The notes under the pieces were generated by a model that was not told the DNA's origin, searched no databases, and saw nothing but the letters and a program-made list of their open reading frames with translations. A stretch of DNA of 64,000 nucleotides from Brochothrix campestris (GTDB lineage: Bacteria; Bacillota; Bacilli; Lactobacillales; Listeriaceae): the NCBI RefSeq assembly GCF_046058945.1, contig NZ_CP175511.1, positions 1,116,001 through 1,180,000 on the forward strand. The letters run 5' to 3'. This document shows positions 18,411 to 27,609 of the stretch, in pieces. The translations under genes were made by a program, and so were the position numbers. Position 1 is the stretch's first letter. Every line of letters starts with the position of its first letter.

Positions 18411-18599
18411 TTAAACACGTTCAACTTTACCTGATTTTAATGCACGAGTTGAAACCCATACTTTTTTAGGTTTACCATCAACAAGGATACGAACTTTTTG
18501 TAAGTTTGCTTTCCAAGTACGACGGTTTGCGTTTAAAGCGTGAGAACGACGGTTACCTGCTGAAGTTTTACGTCCAGTAATTACACATACTTTTGCCAT
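18411..18599 (-). CDS. rpmB: 50S ribosomal protein L28
   Basis: The 62-residue protein starts MAKVCVITGRKTSAGNRRSH, the standard L28 N-terminus; length is normal. No zinc-ribbon cysteine pairs are present. AGGAGGAAATT precedes the start. As in other Bacilli it is transcribed opposite to the asp23-fakA genes. Confidence 0.97.
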   Translation of the reverse strand: MAKVCVITGRKTSAGNRRSHALNANRRTWKANLQKVRILVDGKPKKVWVSTRALKSGKVERV

Positions 18600-18760
18600 T
18601 TTAGAATTTCCTCCTTTACAAAGATGCTAGTACTTTTCAGTCGCATCATAAATAATTGTATAAGACTCTATACGATTCGGTGTTCTAACACACTTTATTA
18701 ATTTATCATATAACCCAATGCTTTGCAAGTGAAAATCACTTATCTATAAAGTTTTTTTAC

Positions 18761-18788
18761 TTGACAGCTGTTTATTGTTAGATGTACT
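18761..18788 (+). promoter_or_regulatory. Candidate asp23-fakA promoter
   Basis: A perfect -35 TTGACA (18761-18766) is followed after 16 bases by TGTACT, a four-of-six -10. A second AT-rich candidate, TAAAAT, lies at 18811-18816. Confidence 0.4.
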
Positions 18789-18858
18789 TTATTTATATGT
18801 ACGACTAGTGTAAAATGAAGTGGATAGGTAAGCAGTAAGCAAATAGGGAGGAATGAGT

Positions 18859-19221
18859 ATGTCTATGGAAATTGAAACAAAACTCGGACAAATTGAAATC
18901 GCTGACGAAGTAATCGCAACAATTGCGTCGGATAGTGCAACAAATCAAGTTGGCGTGATAGGCATGACTTCTAAAAAATACATCCGTGACAGTTTTAATG
19001 AAATGCTAAAAAAAGAAAACAACTCTAAAGGCGTTGTTGTTACTAAAACAGAAGCAGGTTATGTGGTCGATGTTTATGTTGTTGTCACATACGGTGTGAA
19101 AATTTCAGAAGTTGCTCGTAATATTCAAGAAAACATCAAGTATAATTTAGGCAAACAATTGAACATTGAGGCAAACGAAATTAATGTGTATGTTCAAGGT
19201 GTGCGACTATTGAATGATTAG
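18859..19221 (+). CDS. Asp23/Gls24-family envelope stress protein (YloU)
   Basis: This 120-residue protein belongs to the Asp23/DUF322 family; relatives associate with the membrane and alter cell-wall homeostasis. The core TKLGQIEIADEVIATIAS, then GVKISEVARNIQENIK, is typical. ATG 18859 lies seven bases after GGGAGG; an ATG at 18853 is too close to the site. It is directly upstream of fakA, the conserved yloU-yloV pair. Confidence 0.93.
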   Translation: MSMEIETKLGQIEIADEVIATIASDSATNQVGVIGMTSKKYIRDSFNEMLKKENNSKGVVVTKTEAGYVVDVYVVVTYGVKISEVARNIQENIKYNLGKQLNIEANEINVYVQGVRLLND

Positions 19222-19252
19222 TCTAACAGACTAAAGAGGAGGATAATCACAA

Positions 19253-20905
19253 GTGATTATAAAGACAATTAACGGTGATAAATTAGCAGCAATGATCGCC
19301 CAAGGTGCAGTACAACTTGCTGCCAATGCAGAGTACGTCAATTCATTGAATGTGTTCCCTGTTCCGGATGGCGACACCGGTTCGAACATGAGCATGACCT
19401 TAACATCGGGAACTGAAGAAGTGGCAAAATTTGACCATACGACAGTTGCGCAGGTTGGTAAACATTTATCAAAAGGATTATTAATGGGTGCCCGTGGTAA
19501 CTCGGGTGTTATTTTATCGCAGTTGTTCCGTGGCTTTTCTAAAACAATCGAAGATAAAACTGAAATCAACGCCAGTGGCTTAGCTGCTGCCTTTGATAAC
19601 GGCGTTAAAACAGCATACAAAGCTGTGATGAAACCAGTCGAAGGAACGATTTTAACCGTGGCTCGTCTGGCGGCTGAAGCAGGCGTTGTTGCCGTTGAAT
19701 CGGGAATCGAAGATGTGGTGGAATTAATGACCATTATTGCTGAAGCTGGCGAAGTTGCTCTTGCATCGACACCTGACTTACTACCTGTATTAAAAGAAGT
19801 GGGGGTTGTTGATAGTGGGGGCCAAGGCTTACAAATCGTCTATAATGCCTTTTTAGCAGAATTAAAAGGTGAAGCACAGGCTGAAGCGTTAAAACCGACT
19901 TCATTGTCAAACTTAGTTACGATTGAACATGAAAACACTGTCAATGAGTACATGAATCCAGAAGACATTAAGTTTGGTTACTGTACTGAAATTATGGTGT
20001 CAATTAATAATATCGATGAAAAACCGTTTGACGAGGAAGAATTCCGTAATACCTTAGCTGAGTACGGGGATTCACTGATTGTTATTGCTGATGATGAAGT
20101 GGCGAAAGTGCATGTGCATTCAAATACACCAGGTCAAGTCATTGACTATGGTCAATCATTTGGTCCGTTGCTTAAAATCAAAGTGGATAATATGCGTGAG
20201 CAAAATTCAAACTTACAAGATAAACAACAGACCCAAGCACCACAAAAAGATGTGGCCGTAGTAGCTGTTTCATCAGGTGCTGGTTTAGATACGATTTTTA
20301 AAAGTCTGAACGTTGATGTGATTGTCTCTGGTGGTCAAACAATGAACCCAAGTACAGCCGATTTACTAGCCGCTGTAAAAGAGGCGAATGCTAAACATGT
20401 CATTATCTTACCAAATAATAAAAATATTGTGATGGCAGCTGAGCAAGCGGTGGAGTTAGCCGAAGAAGCGCAGGTGGCCGTTGTTAAGTCGAAAACGATT
20501 CAACAAGGCTTAGTCGCTTGTTTTGCTTACATGCCAGAAGCGTCATTTAGCGAAAACCAAGCTGCGATGTCAATCGCACTTGAGAATGTTAGCAGCGGTG
20601 CGATTACAACAGCCGTACGTGATACTGAAATTAAAGGTGTTACGATTGCGAAGGATGATTTTATGGGGATAGTTGATGGCACAATTGTGTTATCAGAACA
20701 AGACCGTGAAGTCGTTGCGTTAGCAACCTTAAGCCAAATGATTGATGAAGATTCAGAAATTGTGACGATTATCGTGGGTGAAGAAGCGACTGTAGCGACA
20801 GCAGAAGCTCTCGCTACAAAGATTGCCGCACAATTCGAAGACGTTGAAATCGAAGTGAAAGAAGGAAACCAAGCGGTTTATCCTTATTTATTCGCAGTCG
20901 AATAA
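19253..20905 (+). CDS. fakA: Fatty acid kinase catalytic subunit (FakA/YloV, DAK2 domain)
   Basis: The 550-residue protein is the ATP-binding subunit of the kinase that phosphorylates exogenous fatty acids held by FakB proteins, feeding the acyl-phosphate pool that PlsX/PlsY use. The N-terminal DhaL-type domain shows NVFPVPDGDTGSNM and ARGNSGVILSQLFRG; a FakA middle and C-terminal domain follow. The start is GTG 19253 after AGAGGAGG. In Bacillus and Listeria sdaAB and sdaAA lie between this gene and recG; here they are missing. Confidence 0.93.
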   Translation: MIIKTINGDKLAAMIAQGAVQLAANAEYVNSLNVFPVPDGDTGSNMSMTLTSGTEEVAKFDHTTVAQVGKHLSKGLLMGARGNSGVILSQLFRGFSKTIEDKTEINASGLAAAFDNGVKTAYKAVMKPVEGTILTVARLAAEAGVVAVESGIEDVVELMTIIAEAGEVALASTPDLLPVLKEVGVVDSGGQGLQIVYNAFLAELKGEAQAEALKPTSLSNLVTIEHENTVNEYMNPEDIKFGYCTEIMVSINNIDEKPFDEEEFRNTLAEYGDSLIVIADDEVAKVHVHSNTPGQVIDYGQSFGPLLKIKVDNMREQNSNLQDKQQTQAPQKDVAVVAVSSGAGLDTIFKSLNVDVIVSGGQTMNPSTADLLAAVKEANAKHVIILPNNKNIVMAAEQAVELAEEAQVAVVKSKTIQQGLVACFAYMPEASFSENQAAMSIALENVSSGAITTAVRDTEIKGVTIAKDDFMGIVDGTIVLSEQDREVVALATLSQMIDEDSEIVTIIVGEEATVATAEALATKIAAQFEDVEIEVKEGNQAVYPYLFAVE

Positions 20906-20922
20906 GAGGCGTCAAATAAAAA

Positions 20923-20956
20923 AGGTTCATCGCATACGTGTGGTGGGCTTTTTTTA
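20923..20956 (+). terminator. Probable terminator after fakA
   Basis: An 11-pair stem rich in G-U pairs (GGTTCATCGCA with TGTGGTGGGCT, loop TACG) is followed by seven T. Confidence 0.55.
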
Positions 20957-20976
20957 TATGAGAGAGGAGGAAGAAG

Positions 20977-23031
20977 ATGGGAAACGCCACAATACCATTA
21001 AACCAAGTGAAGGGGATTGGCCCGAGCGCCCAAGAAAAGCTTCAGAAACTTGAAATTGAGACCGTCGCTGAGCTATTCGACTATTTCCCGTTTCGATACG
21101 AGACAAATGAGGAAGTCGATTTAAGTGTGGCTCCTAACGAAGCACGTGTCAATGTGGTAGGAGAAATTGTGACGCCTGCTGTTGTCAGTTACTTCGGTCA
21201 AAAACGAAATCGTTTGAGTTTCAAATTAAAGGTGGCGCATCTTGTCATACAGATTACCTTCTTTAATCAAGGCTATCTCAAAGCAAAACTTAATGTTGGT
21301 GATAGCATTCGAATTATTGGTAAATGGGATCGTCAACGCCAAGCAATTTCAGCCTCTAAATACGCGATGGCTGACGAAACGACTGCAACGGTTGATGACA
21401 AGAAAATGGAGCCGGTCTACTCAATGACTGAGGGAGTGAAGCAAAGTCAATTTCAAAAATGGTTACGCACAACATGGGAGCAGTATCAGCACACGATTGA
21501 AGAATATCTCCCGCCCACGCTCATTAACCGATACCAATTGCTCAATCGTCATGCGGCCTATGAAGCAATTCATTTCCCGACTGATCTACAGCAATTGAAA
21601 CAGGCGCGACGACGCTATACGTATGAGGAATTGTTACTGTTTCAGTTGAAGTTACAGTTGATGCGGCAACGAGAAAAAGAACAGAGTGGCGGTATTTCGA
21701 TTAAATACGAGGTACAAGCGCTGCGTACGTATATCGCTTCTTTGCCCTTTGAATTGACGGGGGCGCAAAAGCGTGTTGTCAACGAAATTTGTGGCGATCT
21801 GCTGTCTGCCACCCACATGAATCGGCTATTGCAGGGTGATGTTGGATCAGGTAAAACCGTCGTTGCTTCGATTGCGATTTTTGCAACGGTTAATGCAGGT
21901 TATCAAGCGGCCTTAATGGTGCCAACTGAAATATTAGCGGAACAACATTTCGCGGAGTTGACACGTTTGTTAACGCCGTTTGGCATCGAAGTTGCATTGT
22001 TAACAGGTTCTACGAAAGCAAAAAATCGTCGTGTGTTGCATGAACGGATGGCGAGTGGTGCCCTCCACGTGTTAATCGGAACGCATGCTTTAATCCAAGA
22101 TGATGTCGTCTATCACCGTCTCGGACTCGTTGTTACGGATGAACAACATCGTTTTGGTGTGAAACAACGACGTGCCTTTCGTGAAAAGGGCGAACAGCCT
22201 GATGTGTTATTTATGACAGCAACACCGATTCCACGTACATTAGCAATTACGGTCTTCGGTGAGATGGATGTGAGTGTTATTAATGAGCTGCCAGCCGGTC
22301 GCAAACCGATTGAAACACGCTGGTTTAAACATGAACAAATGGCTGATGTATTAGCCTTTACCCGCCGTGAAATAGCCGAAGGCCGCCAAGTTTATATGGT
22401 AGCACCTCTAATCGAAGAGTCAGAAAACATGGATTTACAAAATGCATTTGATTTGCATGCCCAAATGCAACAATACTTTGGGGCAGCGATTCCAATTGGT
22501 CTCATGCATGGTCGCTTGAAAGCGGTTGAAAAAGAAGAGGTCATGCATGCTTTTGAAGCGGATGAAATAAAAATGTTGGTGACAACAACGGTCATCGAAG
22601 TTGGTGTCAATGTTCCGAATGCGAGTACAATGATTATTTACGATGCCGAGCGGTTTGGTTTGAGCCAACTACATCAGCTCCGCGGCCGTGTCGGGCGAGG
22701 TGGGTATCAATCGTATTGTTTCTTAATCGCTGACCCGAAATCAGAAAATGGTAAAGAACGGATGCAAATTATGACGGAATCGAACGATGGTTTTGTTATA
22801 TCACAGCGCGACCTTGAATTACGCGGGGCCGGCGACTTTTTCGGCAATAAACAAAGTGGCGTGCCCCAGTTTAAAGTGGCTGACTTAGTTGAAGATTACA
22901 GGGTATTAGAAGTGGCCCGAACCGATGCCATCCAGATCATTAGCGAGCGTTTATTAACACAACCGGATTACGAGCGTTTGGCTCAAAAGGTCCAATGGCA
23001 GTTACAGGCTGAAGCTACTAAAATTGATTGA
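20977..23031 (+). CDS. recG: ATP-dependent DNA helicase RecG
   Basis: RecG (684 residues) reverses stalled forks and migrates Holliday junctions. The N-terminal wedge/OB domain (~1-230) is followed by helicase motifs: Walker A GDVGSGKT at 287-294, DEQHRFGVKQR, TATPIPRT, and the C-terminal QLRGRVGRG. GAGGAGG lies upstream of ATG 20977. The length is usual. It is probably transcribed separately from the downstream fapR operon, which has its own promoter. Confidence 0.97.
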   Translation: MGNATIPLNQVKGIGPSAQEKLQKLEIETVAELFDYFPFRYETNEEVDLSVAPNEARVNVVGEIVTPAVVSYFGQKRNRLSFKLKVAHLVIQITFFNQGYLKAKLNVGDSIRIIGKWDRQRQAISASKYAMADETTATVDDKKMEPVYSMTEGVKQSQFQKWLRTTWEQYQHTIEEYLPPTLINRYQLLNRHAAYEAIHFPTDLQQLKQARRRYTYEELLLFQLKLQLMRQREKEQSGGISIKYEVQALRTYIASLPFELTGAQKRVVNEICGDLLSATHMNRLLQGDVGSGKTVVASIAIFATVNAGYQAALMVPTEILAEQHFAELTRLLTPFGIEVALLTGSTKAKNRRVLHERMASGALHVLIGTHALIQDDVVYHRLGLVVTDEQHRFGVKQRRAFREKGEQPDVLFMTATPIPRTLAITVFGEMDVSVINELPAGRKPIETRWFKHEQMADVLAFTRREIAEGRQVYMVAPLIEESENMDLQNAFDLHAQMQQYFGAAIPIGLMHGRLKAVEKEEVMHAFEADEIKMLVTTTVIEVGVNVPNASTMIIYDAERFGLSQLHQLRGRVGRGGYQSYCFLIADPKSENGKERMQIMTESNDGFVISQRDLELRGAGDFFGNKQSGVPQFKVADLVEDYRVLEVARTDAIQIISERLLTQPDYERLAQKVQWQLQAEATKID

Positions 23032-23066
23032 TTGGTTAATAAATCCTCGTGTTTTAAAGCGATGGC

Positions 23067-23095
23067 TTGCGACACTAGTCGTTTATTTGTATAAT
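23067..23095 (+). promoter_or_regulatory. Promoter of the fapR-plsX-fabD-fabG operon
   Basis: TTGCGA (23067-23072), a 17-base spacer and a perfect TATAAT (23090-23095) place the transcript start near 23102, just upstream of the FapR operator. Confidence 0.75.
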
Positions 23096-23118
23096 AAAAA
23101 AGAGGTTGTTATTGACTA

Positions 23119-23135
23119 TTAGTAACAAGTACTAA
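23119..23135 (+). promoter_or_regulatory. FapR operator
   Basis: TTAGTAACAAGTACTAA is a perfect dyad (TTAGTA / TACTAA with a five-base centre) matching the known FapR site, which contains TTAGTA-n5-TACTAA. It lies about 17-33 bases past the predicted transcript start and 28 bases before fapR. Known biology: malonyl-CoA releases FapR, so this site lets the operon sense the fatty acid precursor. Confidence 0.88.
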
Positions 23136-23162
23136 AAAGTGCTCAAGAATGGAGACTCGGCT

Positions 23163-23741
23163 ATGAAAAAACATCCTAAAAAAGAGCGTCAACGCCTACT
23201 CGTTGAAACGATCGAACGCAATCCGTTCACCACTGATGATATGCTTGCTGCTCAGTTTAATGTGAGCGTGCAAACCATTCGACTTGATCGGATGGAAATT
23301 GGAATTCCAGAATTACGTAAACGGGTGGAAGATGTTGCAAACCGTCAGTTCCAAAATGAGGTGCGCTCATTGCCGCTCGAAGATATTATTGGTGATATTA
23401 TTGATTTGGAACTTGATCAGCGTGCCATCTCAATTTTTACGATTGAGGAAGAGCATGTTTTTCAGCGTAATCAAATTGCCCGCGGTCACTATTTATTTGC
23501 TCAAGCGAATTCGTTAGCCGTTGCCGTCATGGGCAGCGATAGCGCCTTAACCGCTCGTGCGAATGTGACCTTTATTCAACCAGCTAAATTAGGCCAACGA
23601 GTCGTTTGCAAGGTCAGTGTTAGTGCGCGCGATGATGCGTCTAAAAAAACGTTGCGGACAGTAAAAGTCGAAAGTTATGTGAATAACCATATTGTTTTAA
23701 AAGGAACATTTGAAATGTATCCAGAAGTAGAAGCTAATTAG
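23163..23741 (+). CDS. fapR: Fatty acid and phospholipid biosynthesis repressor FapR
   Basis: The 192-residue repressor has an N-terminal DeoR-like helix-turn-helix (TTDDMLAAQFNVSVQTIRLDR, ~20-41) and a hot-dog-fold effector domain (~80-192) that binds malonyl-CoA. ATG 23163 lies nine bases after GGAG; an in-frame GTG at 23139 lacks a site. It leads the operon with plsX and fabD and has its own operator in the leader, so it is self-repressed. FapR is typical of Bacillus, Listeria and Staphylococcus rather than streptococci, which use FabT. Confidence 0.95.
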   Translation: MKKHPKKERQRLLVETIERNPFTTDDMLAAQFNVSVQTIRLDRMEIGIPELRKRVEDVANRQFQNEVRSLPLEDIIGDIIDLELDQRAISIFTIEEEHVFQRNQIARGHYLFAQANSLAVAVMGSDSALTARANVTFIQPAKLGQRVVCKVSVSARDDASKKTLRTVKVESYVNNHIVLKGTFEMYPEVEAN

Positions 23742-23767
23742 GTAACCATATGAAGGAGACGAAGTAG

Positions 23768-24778
23768 ATGAAAATCGCAATTGATGCAATGGGTGGCGAT
23801 CACGCACCACAAGCAATCGTTGAAGGTGTCGTTCACGCCGCCAAAAAACAACCGGAAACTGCGTTTGTTTTATACGGAGACAGTAGTAAAATCGCACCTT
23901 ATTTAGAATATTTGGCTAATGTTGAGGTTGTTCATACGTCAGAAAAGATTGAAAGTACCGACAGTCCCGTTGAAGCAGTACGGAAGAAAAAACAAGCCTC
24001 AATGGTGTTAGCGGCAGCCGCAGTGAAACAAGGTGTGGCTGATGCCTGTATTTCTGCTGGGAATACAGGAGCTCTGATGGCGGCTGGTTTATTCGTCGTC
24101 GGACGGATGAAAGGGATTAAGCGCCCAGCACTGGCACCAACGATTCCAACGACTGATGGCAAAGGATTTGTCTTGCTTGATGCAGGGGCTAATGCAGATG
24201 CAAAACCCGAACATCTTCTCCAGTTTGGGATGATGGGGTCTGCCTACGTTTCTGCCGTTGAAAAAATTACCAAGCCACGTGTTGGCTTACTAAATATCGG
24301 TACAGAGTCGAATAAAGGCACCGATTTAACAAAGGGAGCTTATGTTTTACTCGAACAAAATACTCAAATTAACTTTGTTGGAAATGTCGAGGCCCGCGAT
24401 TTACTAAGTGGCGTCGCTGATGTTGTGGTGACCGATGGTTTTACTGGCAACATGGTGTTAAAAACAATTGAAGGTACAGCTGGTAGCTTAATGAAAATGG
24501 TTAAGGGTGCAATGACAGCAACACCTCTTAGTAAACTCGGTGCGCTAACGATGAAAAAGGGAGTCTATCAAATTAAAGATATGATGGATTACAGCAATTA
24601 CGGCGGTGCTTGCTTATTTGGTTTAGCAGGTACGGTTGTAAAGGCACATGGCTCATCTAATGCCCACGCGATTGAAACAACGGTAGCACAGGTTATCGCA
24701 ATGGTTGAAGGTAATATCATTGGTAAAATAAATGAGTCACTGGAACAATCGAAAAAGGAGGAACAAATTAATGAGTAA
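23768..24778 (+). CDS. plsX: Phosphate acyltransferase PlsX
   Basis: PlsX (336 residues) converts acyl-ACP to acyl-phosphate, the donor for PlsY in phosphatidic acid synthesis. The N-terminus MKIAIDAMGGDHAPQAIVEG, AGNTGALMAAG, and NIGTES are hallmark segments. GAAGGAGACGAAG precedes the start. Its end overlaps the fabD start by eight bases, implying coupling. Confidence 0.97.
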   Translation: MKIAIDAMGGDHAPQAIVEGVVHAAKKQPETAFVLYGDSSKIAPYLEYLANVEVVHTSEKIESTDSPVEAVRKKKQASMVLAAAAVKQGVADACISAGNTGALMAAGLFVVGRMKGIKRPALAPTIPTTDGKGFVLLDAGANADAKPEHLLQFGMMGSAYVSAVEKITKPRVGLLNIGTESNKGTDLTKGAYVLLEQNTQINFVGNVEARDLLSGVADVVVTDGFTGNMVLKTIEGTAGSLMKMVKGAMTATPLSKLGALTMKKGVYQIKDMMDYSNYGGACLFGLAGTVVKAHGSSNAHAIETTVAQVIAMVEGNIIGKINESLEQSKKEEQINE

Positions 24779-25706
24779 AGTAGCATTTGTCTTTCCCGGA
24801 CAAGGGTCACAGGTAGTTGGCATGGGGATGGATTTATATGAGCAAGATCAATTGGCTAAACAGGTGTTTGATGAGGCGAATGCCTTACTGCCATTTGACT
24901 TAGTCGATGTGATTAAAAATGGGACGGCTGATGATTTGAAGGCATCTCGGGTGGCTCAACCGGCTTTAGTTACGACGAGTGCAGCATTTTTAGCCGTCTT
25001 AGCAGCGGCGGGGGTGACTGCTGATTATGTTGCTGGCCATAGTTTAGGTGAATACAGTGCGCTTGTGGCAGCACAGGTTTTACCAAGTGCAACTGCCGCC
25101 CAACTCGTTAATAGACGGGGGGAACTAATGGAAGCGGCAGCAACGGGAGCAATGGCTGCTGTCATGGGAACAGCAGAAACCGATTTAGAAGCCATTTTAG
25201 CAACCGCCCGTGCGACCAGTGATGAAGTTGTTCAGTTAGCGAACTTAAATTGCCCAGGACAACTCGTTATTTCAGGTACAGTCGCAGGAATCGAAGCGGC
25301 ACAGTTGGCAGCGAAAGAAGCAGGTGTTAAACGGGTTATTCCGCTTAAAGTGAGTGGACCGTTCCACTCGGAACTGATGGCGCCGGCTGCAACTGAGTTT
25401 GCGACTGTGTTAGCCCAAACAACGTTTGCTGACGCGATACTGCCTGTCATTACAAATGTTGATGCGATGGCAACTACCGCCGCGGCTGACTTCAAGGTGA
25501 AACTTGAACAACAACTAACCGCTCCTGTACAATGGATTAACACAATGGATTATTTAATTAAACAAGGTGTTGAAACGATTGTTGAGATTGGTGCAGGTAA
25601 GGTATTAGCAGGTCTAATGAAAAAGATGAATCGTTCGATTACTATTTATAACGTGCAGGATGTTGCCTCACTTGAAGCAACGATTGCCGAATTAGGAGGA
25701 AAATAA
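24771..25706 (+). CDS. fabD: Malonyl-CoA:ACP transacylase
   Basis: FabD (311 residues) loads malonyl groups onto ACP for elongation. GQGSQ at 10-14, nucleophile Ser91 in GHSLGEYSA, and the later catalytic His in GPFHSELM are visible. ATG 24771 follows AAAGGAGG; the in-frame ATG at 24732 lies deep inside plsX without a site. The stop abuts the fabG start with no gap. Confidence 0.96.
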   Translation: MSKVAFVFPGQGSQVVGMGMDLYEQDQLAKQVFDEANALLPFDLVDVIKNGTADDLKASRVAQPALVTTSAAFLAVLAAAGVTADYVAGHSLGEYSALVAAQVLPSATAAQLVNRRGELMEAAATGAMAAVMGTAETDLEAILATARATSDEVVQLANLNCPGQLVISGTVAGIEAAQLAAKEAGVKRVIPLKVSGPFHSELMAPAATEFATVLAQTTFADAILPVITNVDAMATTAAADFKVKLEQQLTAPVQWINTMDYLIKQGVETIVEIGAGKVLAGLMKKMNRSITIYNVQDVASLEATIAELGGK

Positions 25707-26453
25707 ATGGAACTAGCAAATAAAGTAGCGATTGTTACTGGTGCCTCGCGCGGAATTGGTCAAGCGATTGCATTTAAATTAGCGGCACTCGGCGCAAAAG
25801 TGGTTGTTAACTTTGCTGGAAACGTTACAGCAGCAGATGAGACAGTTGCTAAAATCAAAGCGGATTACGGCGTTGATGCACTAGCGATTCAAGCGAACGT
25901 GGCCGAAGAAGAAGAGGTGAAACGACTATTTAAAGAAACGTTGACAGCCTTCGGTCAAGTCGATATTTTAATTAACAATGCAGGTATTACCCGTGACAAT
26001 TTATTAATGCGAATGAAAGTATCTGAGTTTGATGATGTGATTAATGCAAACCTACGCGGTACGTTCTTATGTGTTAAAGCTGCGGCACGTCCGATGATGA
26101 AACAACGCTCAGGTGTGATTGTCAATATGGCTTCAGTGGTTGGTCTGACTGGTAATGCTGGGCAAGCAAACTATGTTGCAAGTAAAGCGGGTGTCATCGG
26201 TTTAACAAAAACAGCTGCCCGTGAATTAGCACCACGTGGCATTCGTGTGAATGCTGTGGCGCCTGGTTTTATCGATACCGATATGACTGTTGATCTACCG
26301 ACAGAAGTGAAGGATGCGATGCTTGCTCAAATTCCGTTAGCAACAATGGGTAACACGCAAAATATTGCAGATGTTGTGGCCTTTCTTGTATCTGATGCGA
26401 GTGCCTATATGACGGGACAAACGTTATCCGTTGACGGCGGAATGGCAATGTAA
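25707..26453 (+). CDS. fabG: 3-oxoacyl-ACP reductase
   Basis: FabG (248 residues) is the NADPH-dependent short-chain dehydrogenase that reduces beta-ketoacyl-ACP. Cofactor motif TGASRGIG (11-18), NNAG, and the Ser143-Tyr156-Lys160 triad (YVASK) are all present. Its ATG directly follows the fabD stop, with AGGAGG inside the fabD end. No clear terminator follows, so some read-through into acpP is likely. Confidence 0.96.
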   Translation: MELANKVAIVTGASRGIGQAIAFKLAALGAKVVVNFAGNVTAADETVAKIKADYGVDALAIQANVAEEEEVKRLFKETLTAFGQVDILINNAGITRDNLLMRMKVSEFDDVINANLRGTFLCVKAAARPMMKQRSGVIVNMASVVGLTGNAGQANYVASKAGVIGLTKTAARELAPRGIRVNAVAPGFIDTDMTVDLPTEVKDAMLAQIPLATMGNTQNIADVVAFLVSDASAYMTGQTLSVDGGMAM

Positions 26454-26516
26454 CTGTTTGTTTGAAAAAAAGCAGGCTGAAATAACGGTAAAAGCACGCT
26501 TATCTTTAAAAAAACC

Positions 26517-26545
26517 TTTATAAATCCCTTTGAATCAACTATAAT
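26517..26545 (+). promoter_or_regulatory. Probable acpP promoter
   Basis: TTTATA (26517-26522), a 17-base spacer and TATAAT (26540-26545) lie 24 bases before the acpP start, suggesting independent expression of ACP. Confidence 0.6.
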
Positions 26546-26569
26546 AACTGAAGGGAGGTGAAATATAAC

Positions 26570-26806
26570 ATGGCTGAAAACATTTTTGATAAAGTAAAAG
26601 AAATCGTTATTGATCGCTTAGACGTAGATGAATCTAAAGTTACTGCTGAAGCTTCTTTCAAAGAAGACTTAGAAGCAGATTCACTTGAAATCGTAGAATT
26701 AGTAATGGAATTTGAAGACGTATTTGACACTGAAATTTCTGATGAAGCATCTAAAGAGATTCTTACAGTAGGTGATGCAGTAAAATACATTGAAGAAAAC
26801 GCATAA
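26570..26806 (+). CDS. acpP: Acyl carrier protein
   Basis: This 78-residue acidic protein carries growing acyl chains on a 4'-phosphopantetheine attached to Ser38 in EADSLEIVELVMEFEDVF. ATG 26570 is preceded by GGGAGGTG; an in-frame GTG at 26558 is part of that site. It sits between fabG and rnc in the conserved order. Confidence 0.97.
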   Translation: MAENIFDKVKEIVIDRLDVDESKVTAEASFKEDLEADSLEIVELVMEFEDVFDTEISDEASKEILTVGDAVKYIEENA

Positions 26807-26821
26807 GCAACACGCATAAAA

Positions 26822-26878
26822 AATGATGAGGGTTCGTTATTTAGTGATACAACTACATAACAGCCCTCACTCATTTTA
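26822..26878 (+). terminator. Possible structure or terminator between acpP and rnc
   Basis: AATGATGAGGG pairs imperfectly with CCCTCACTCATT across a long loop, followed by only TTATA. It is a weak terminator or a processing structure. Confidence 0.35.
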
Positions 26879-26895
26879 TAAAAAGGAGAATCGCG

Positions 26896-27594
26896 ATGAA
26901 AACATTACAAGCGTTACAAGAACAGGTACAGATTACATTTAAACAAGAGGCATTACTTGAACAAGCCTTCACGCATGCTTCTTATTTGAATGAAAATCGC
27001 ACAAAAGAGGGCAAACACTATGAACGGCTCGAATTTTTAGGTGATGCAGTGCTTGAATTGACCGTTTCGGATTATTTATTTAACCGTTACCCTGAACGAC
27101 CAGAAGGTCAATTGACTAAATTGCGAGCGGCCTGTGTTTGTGAAGGCGCCCTCGTTATTTATGCGAATGAATTACAATTAAGCGATTATTTCCGGATTGG
27201 TCGCGGTGAAGAAAATGCCGGTGGGCGGACGCGTGAAGCGTTGATTGCCGATATTTTTGAAGCGTTTGTCGGTGCGATGTATTTAAGCGAAGGTATCGAG
27301 GTTGTACGTGAATTTCTTGGTAAAGTCGTTTTCCCAAAAATTGATCAAGGTATGTTCGAAGCCAATAATGACTATAAGACACTCTTACAAGAGTGGTTAC
27401 AACAAGATGGCGATATAAAGATTGTCTATCAATTGCTAGCAGAAGATGGACCTGCCCATGATAAAGCCTTTAAAGTACGTCTGTTCGTCAATGATGAACC
27501 ACAGACGTTTGGTGAGGGACGGACTAAAAAAATAGCAGAGCAAGCGGCAGCCCAAGCAGCATTGGCAGCCTATCAAACAAAGATTAACAACTAA
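26896..27594 (+). CDS. rnc: Ribonuclease III
   Basis: RNase III (232 residues) cleaves double-stranded RNA in rRNA precursors and regulatory duplexes. The catalytic signature ERLEFLGDAVLE (43-54) and a second acidic site (DIFEAFVGA) are followed by a C-terminal dsRNA-binding domain (~158-228). AAGGAG lies upstream of ATG 26896. It begins the rnc-smc-ftsY run. Confidence 0.97.
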   Translation: MKTLQALQEQVQITFKQEALLEQAFTHASYLNENRTKEGKHYERLEFLGDAVLELTVSDYLFNRYPERPEGQLTKLRAACVCEGALVIYANELQLSDYFRIGRGEENAGGRTREALIADIFEAFVGAMYLSEGIEVVREFLGKVVFPKIDQGMFEANNDYKTLLQEWLQQDGDIKIVYQLLAEDGPAHDKAFKVRLFVNDEPQTFGEGRTKKIAEQAAAQAALAAYQTKINN

Positions 27595-27609
27595 GGAGTG
27601 ACAGTCGCA

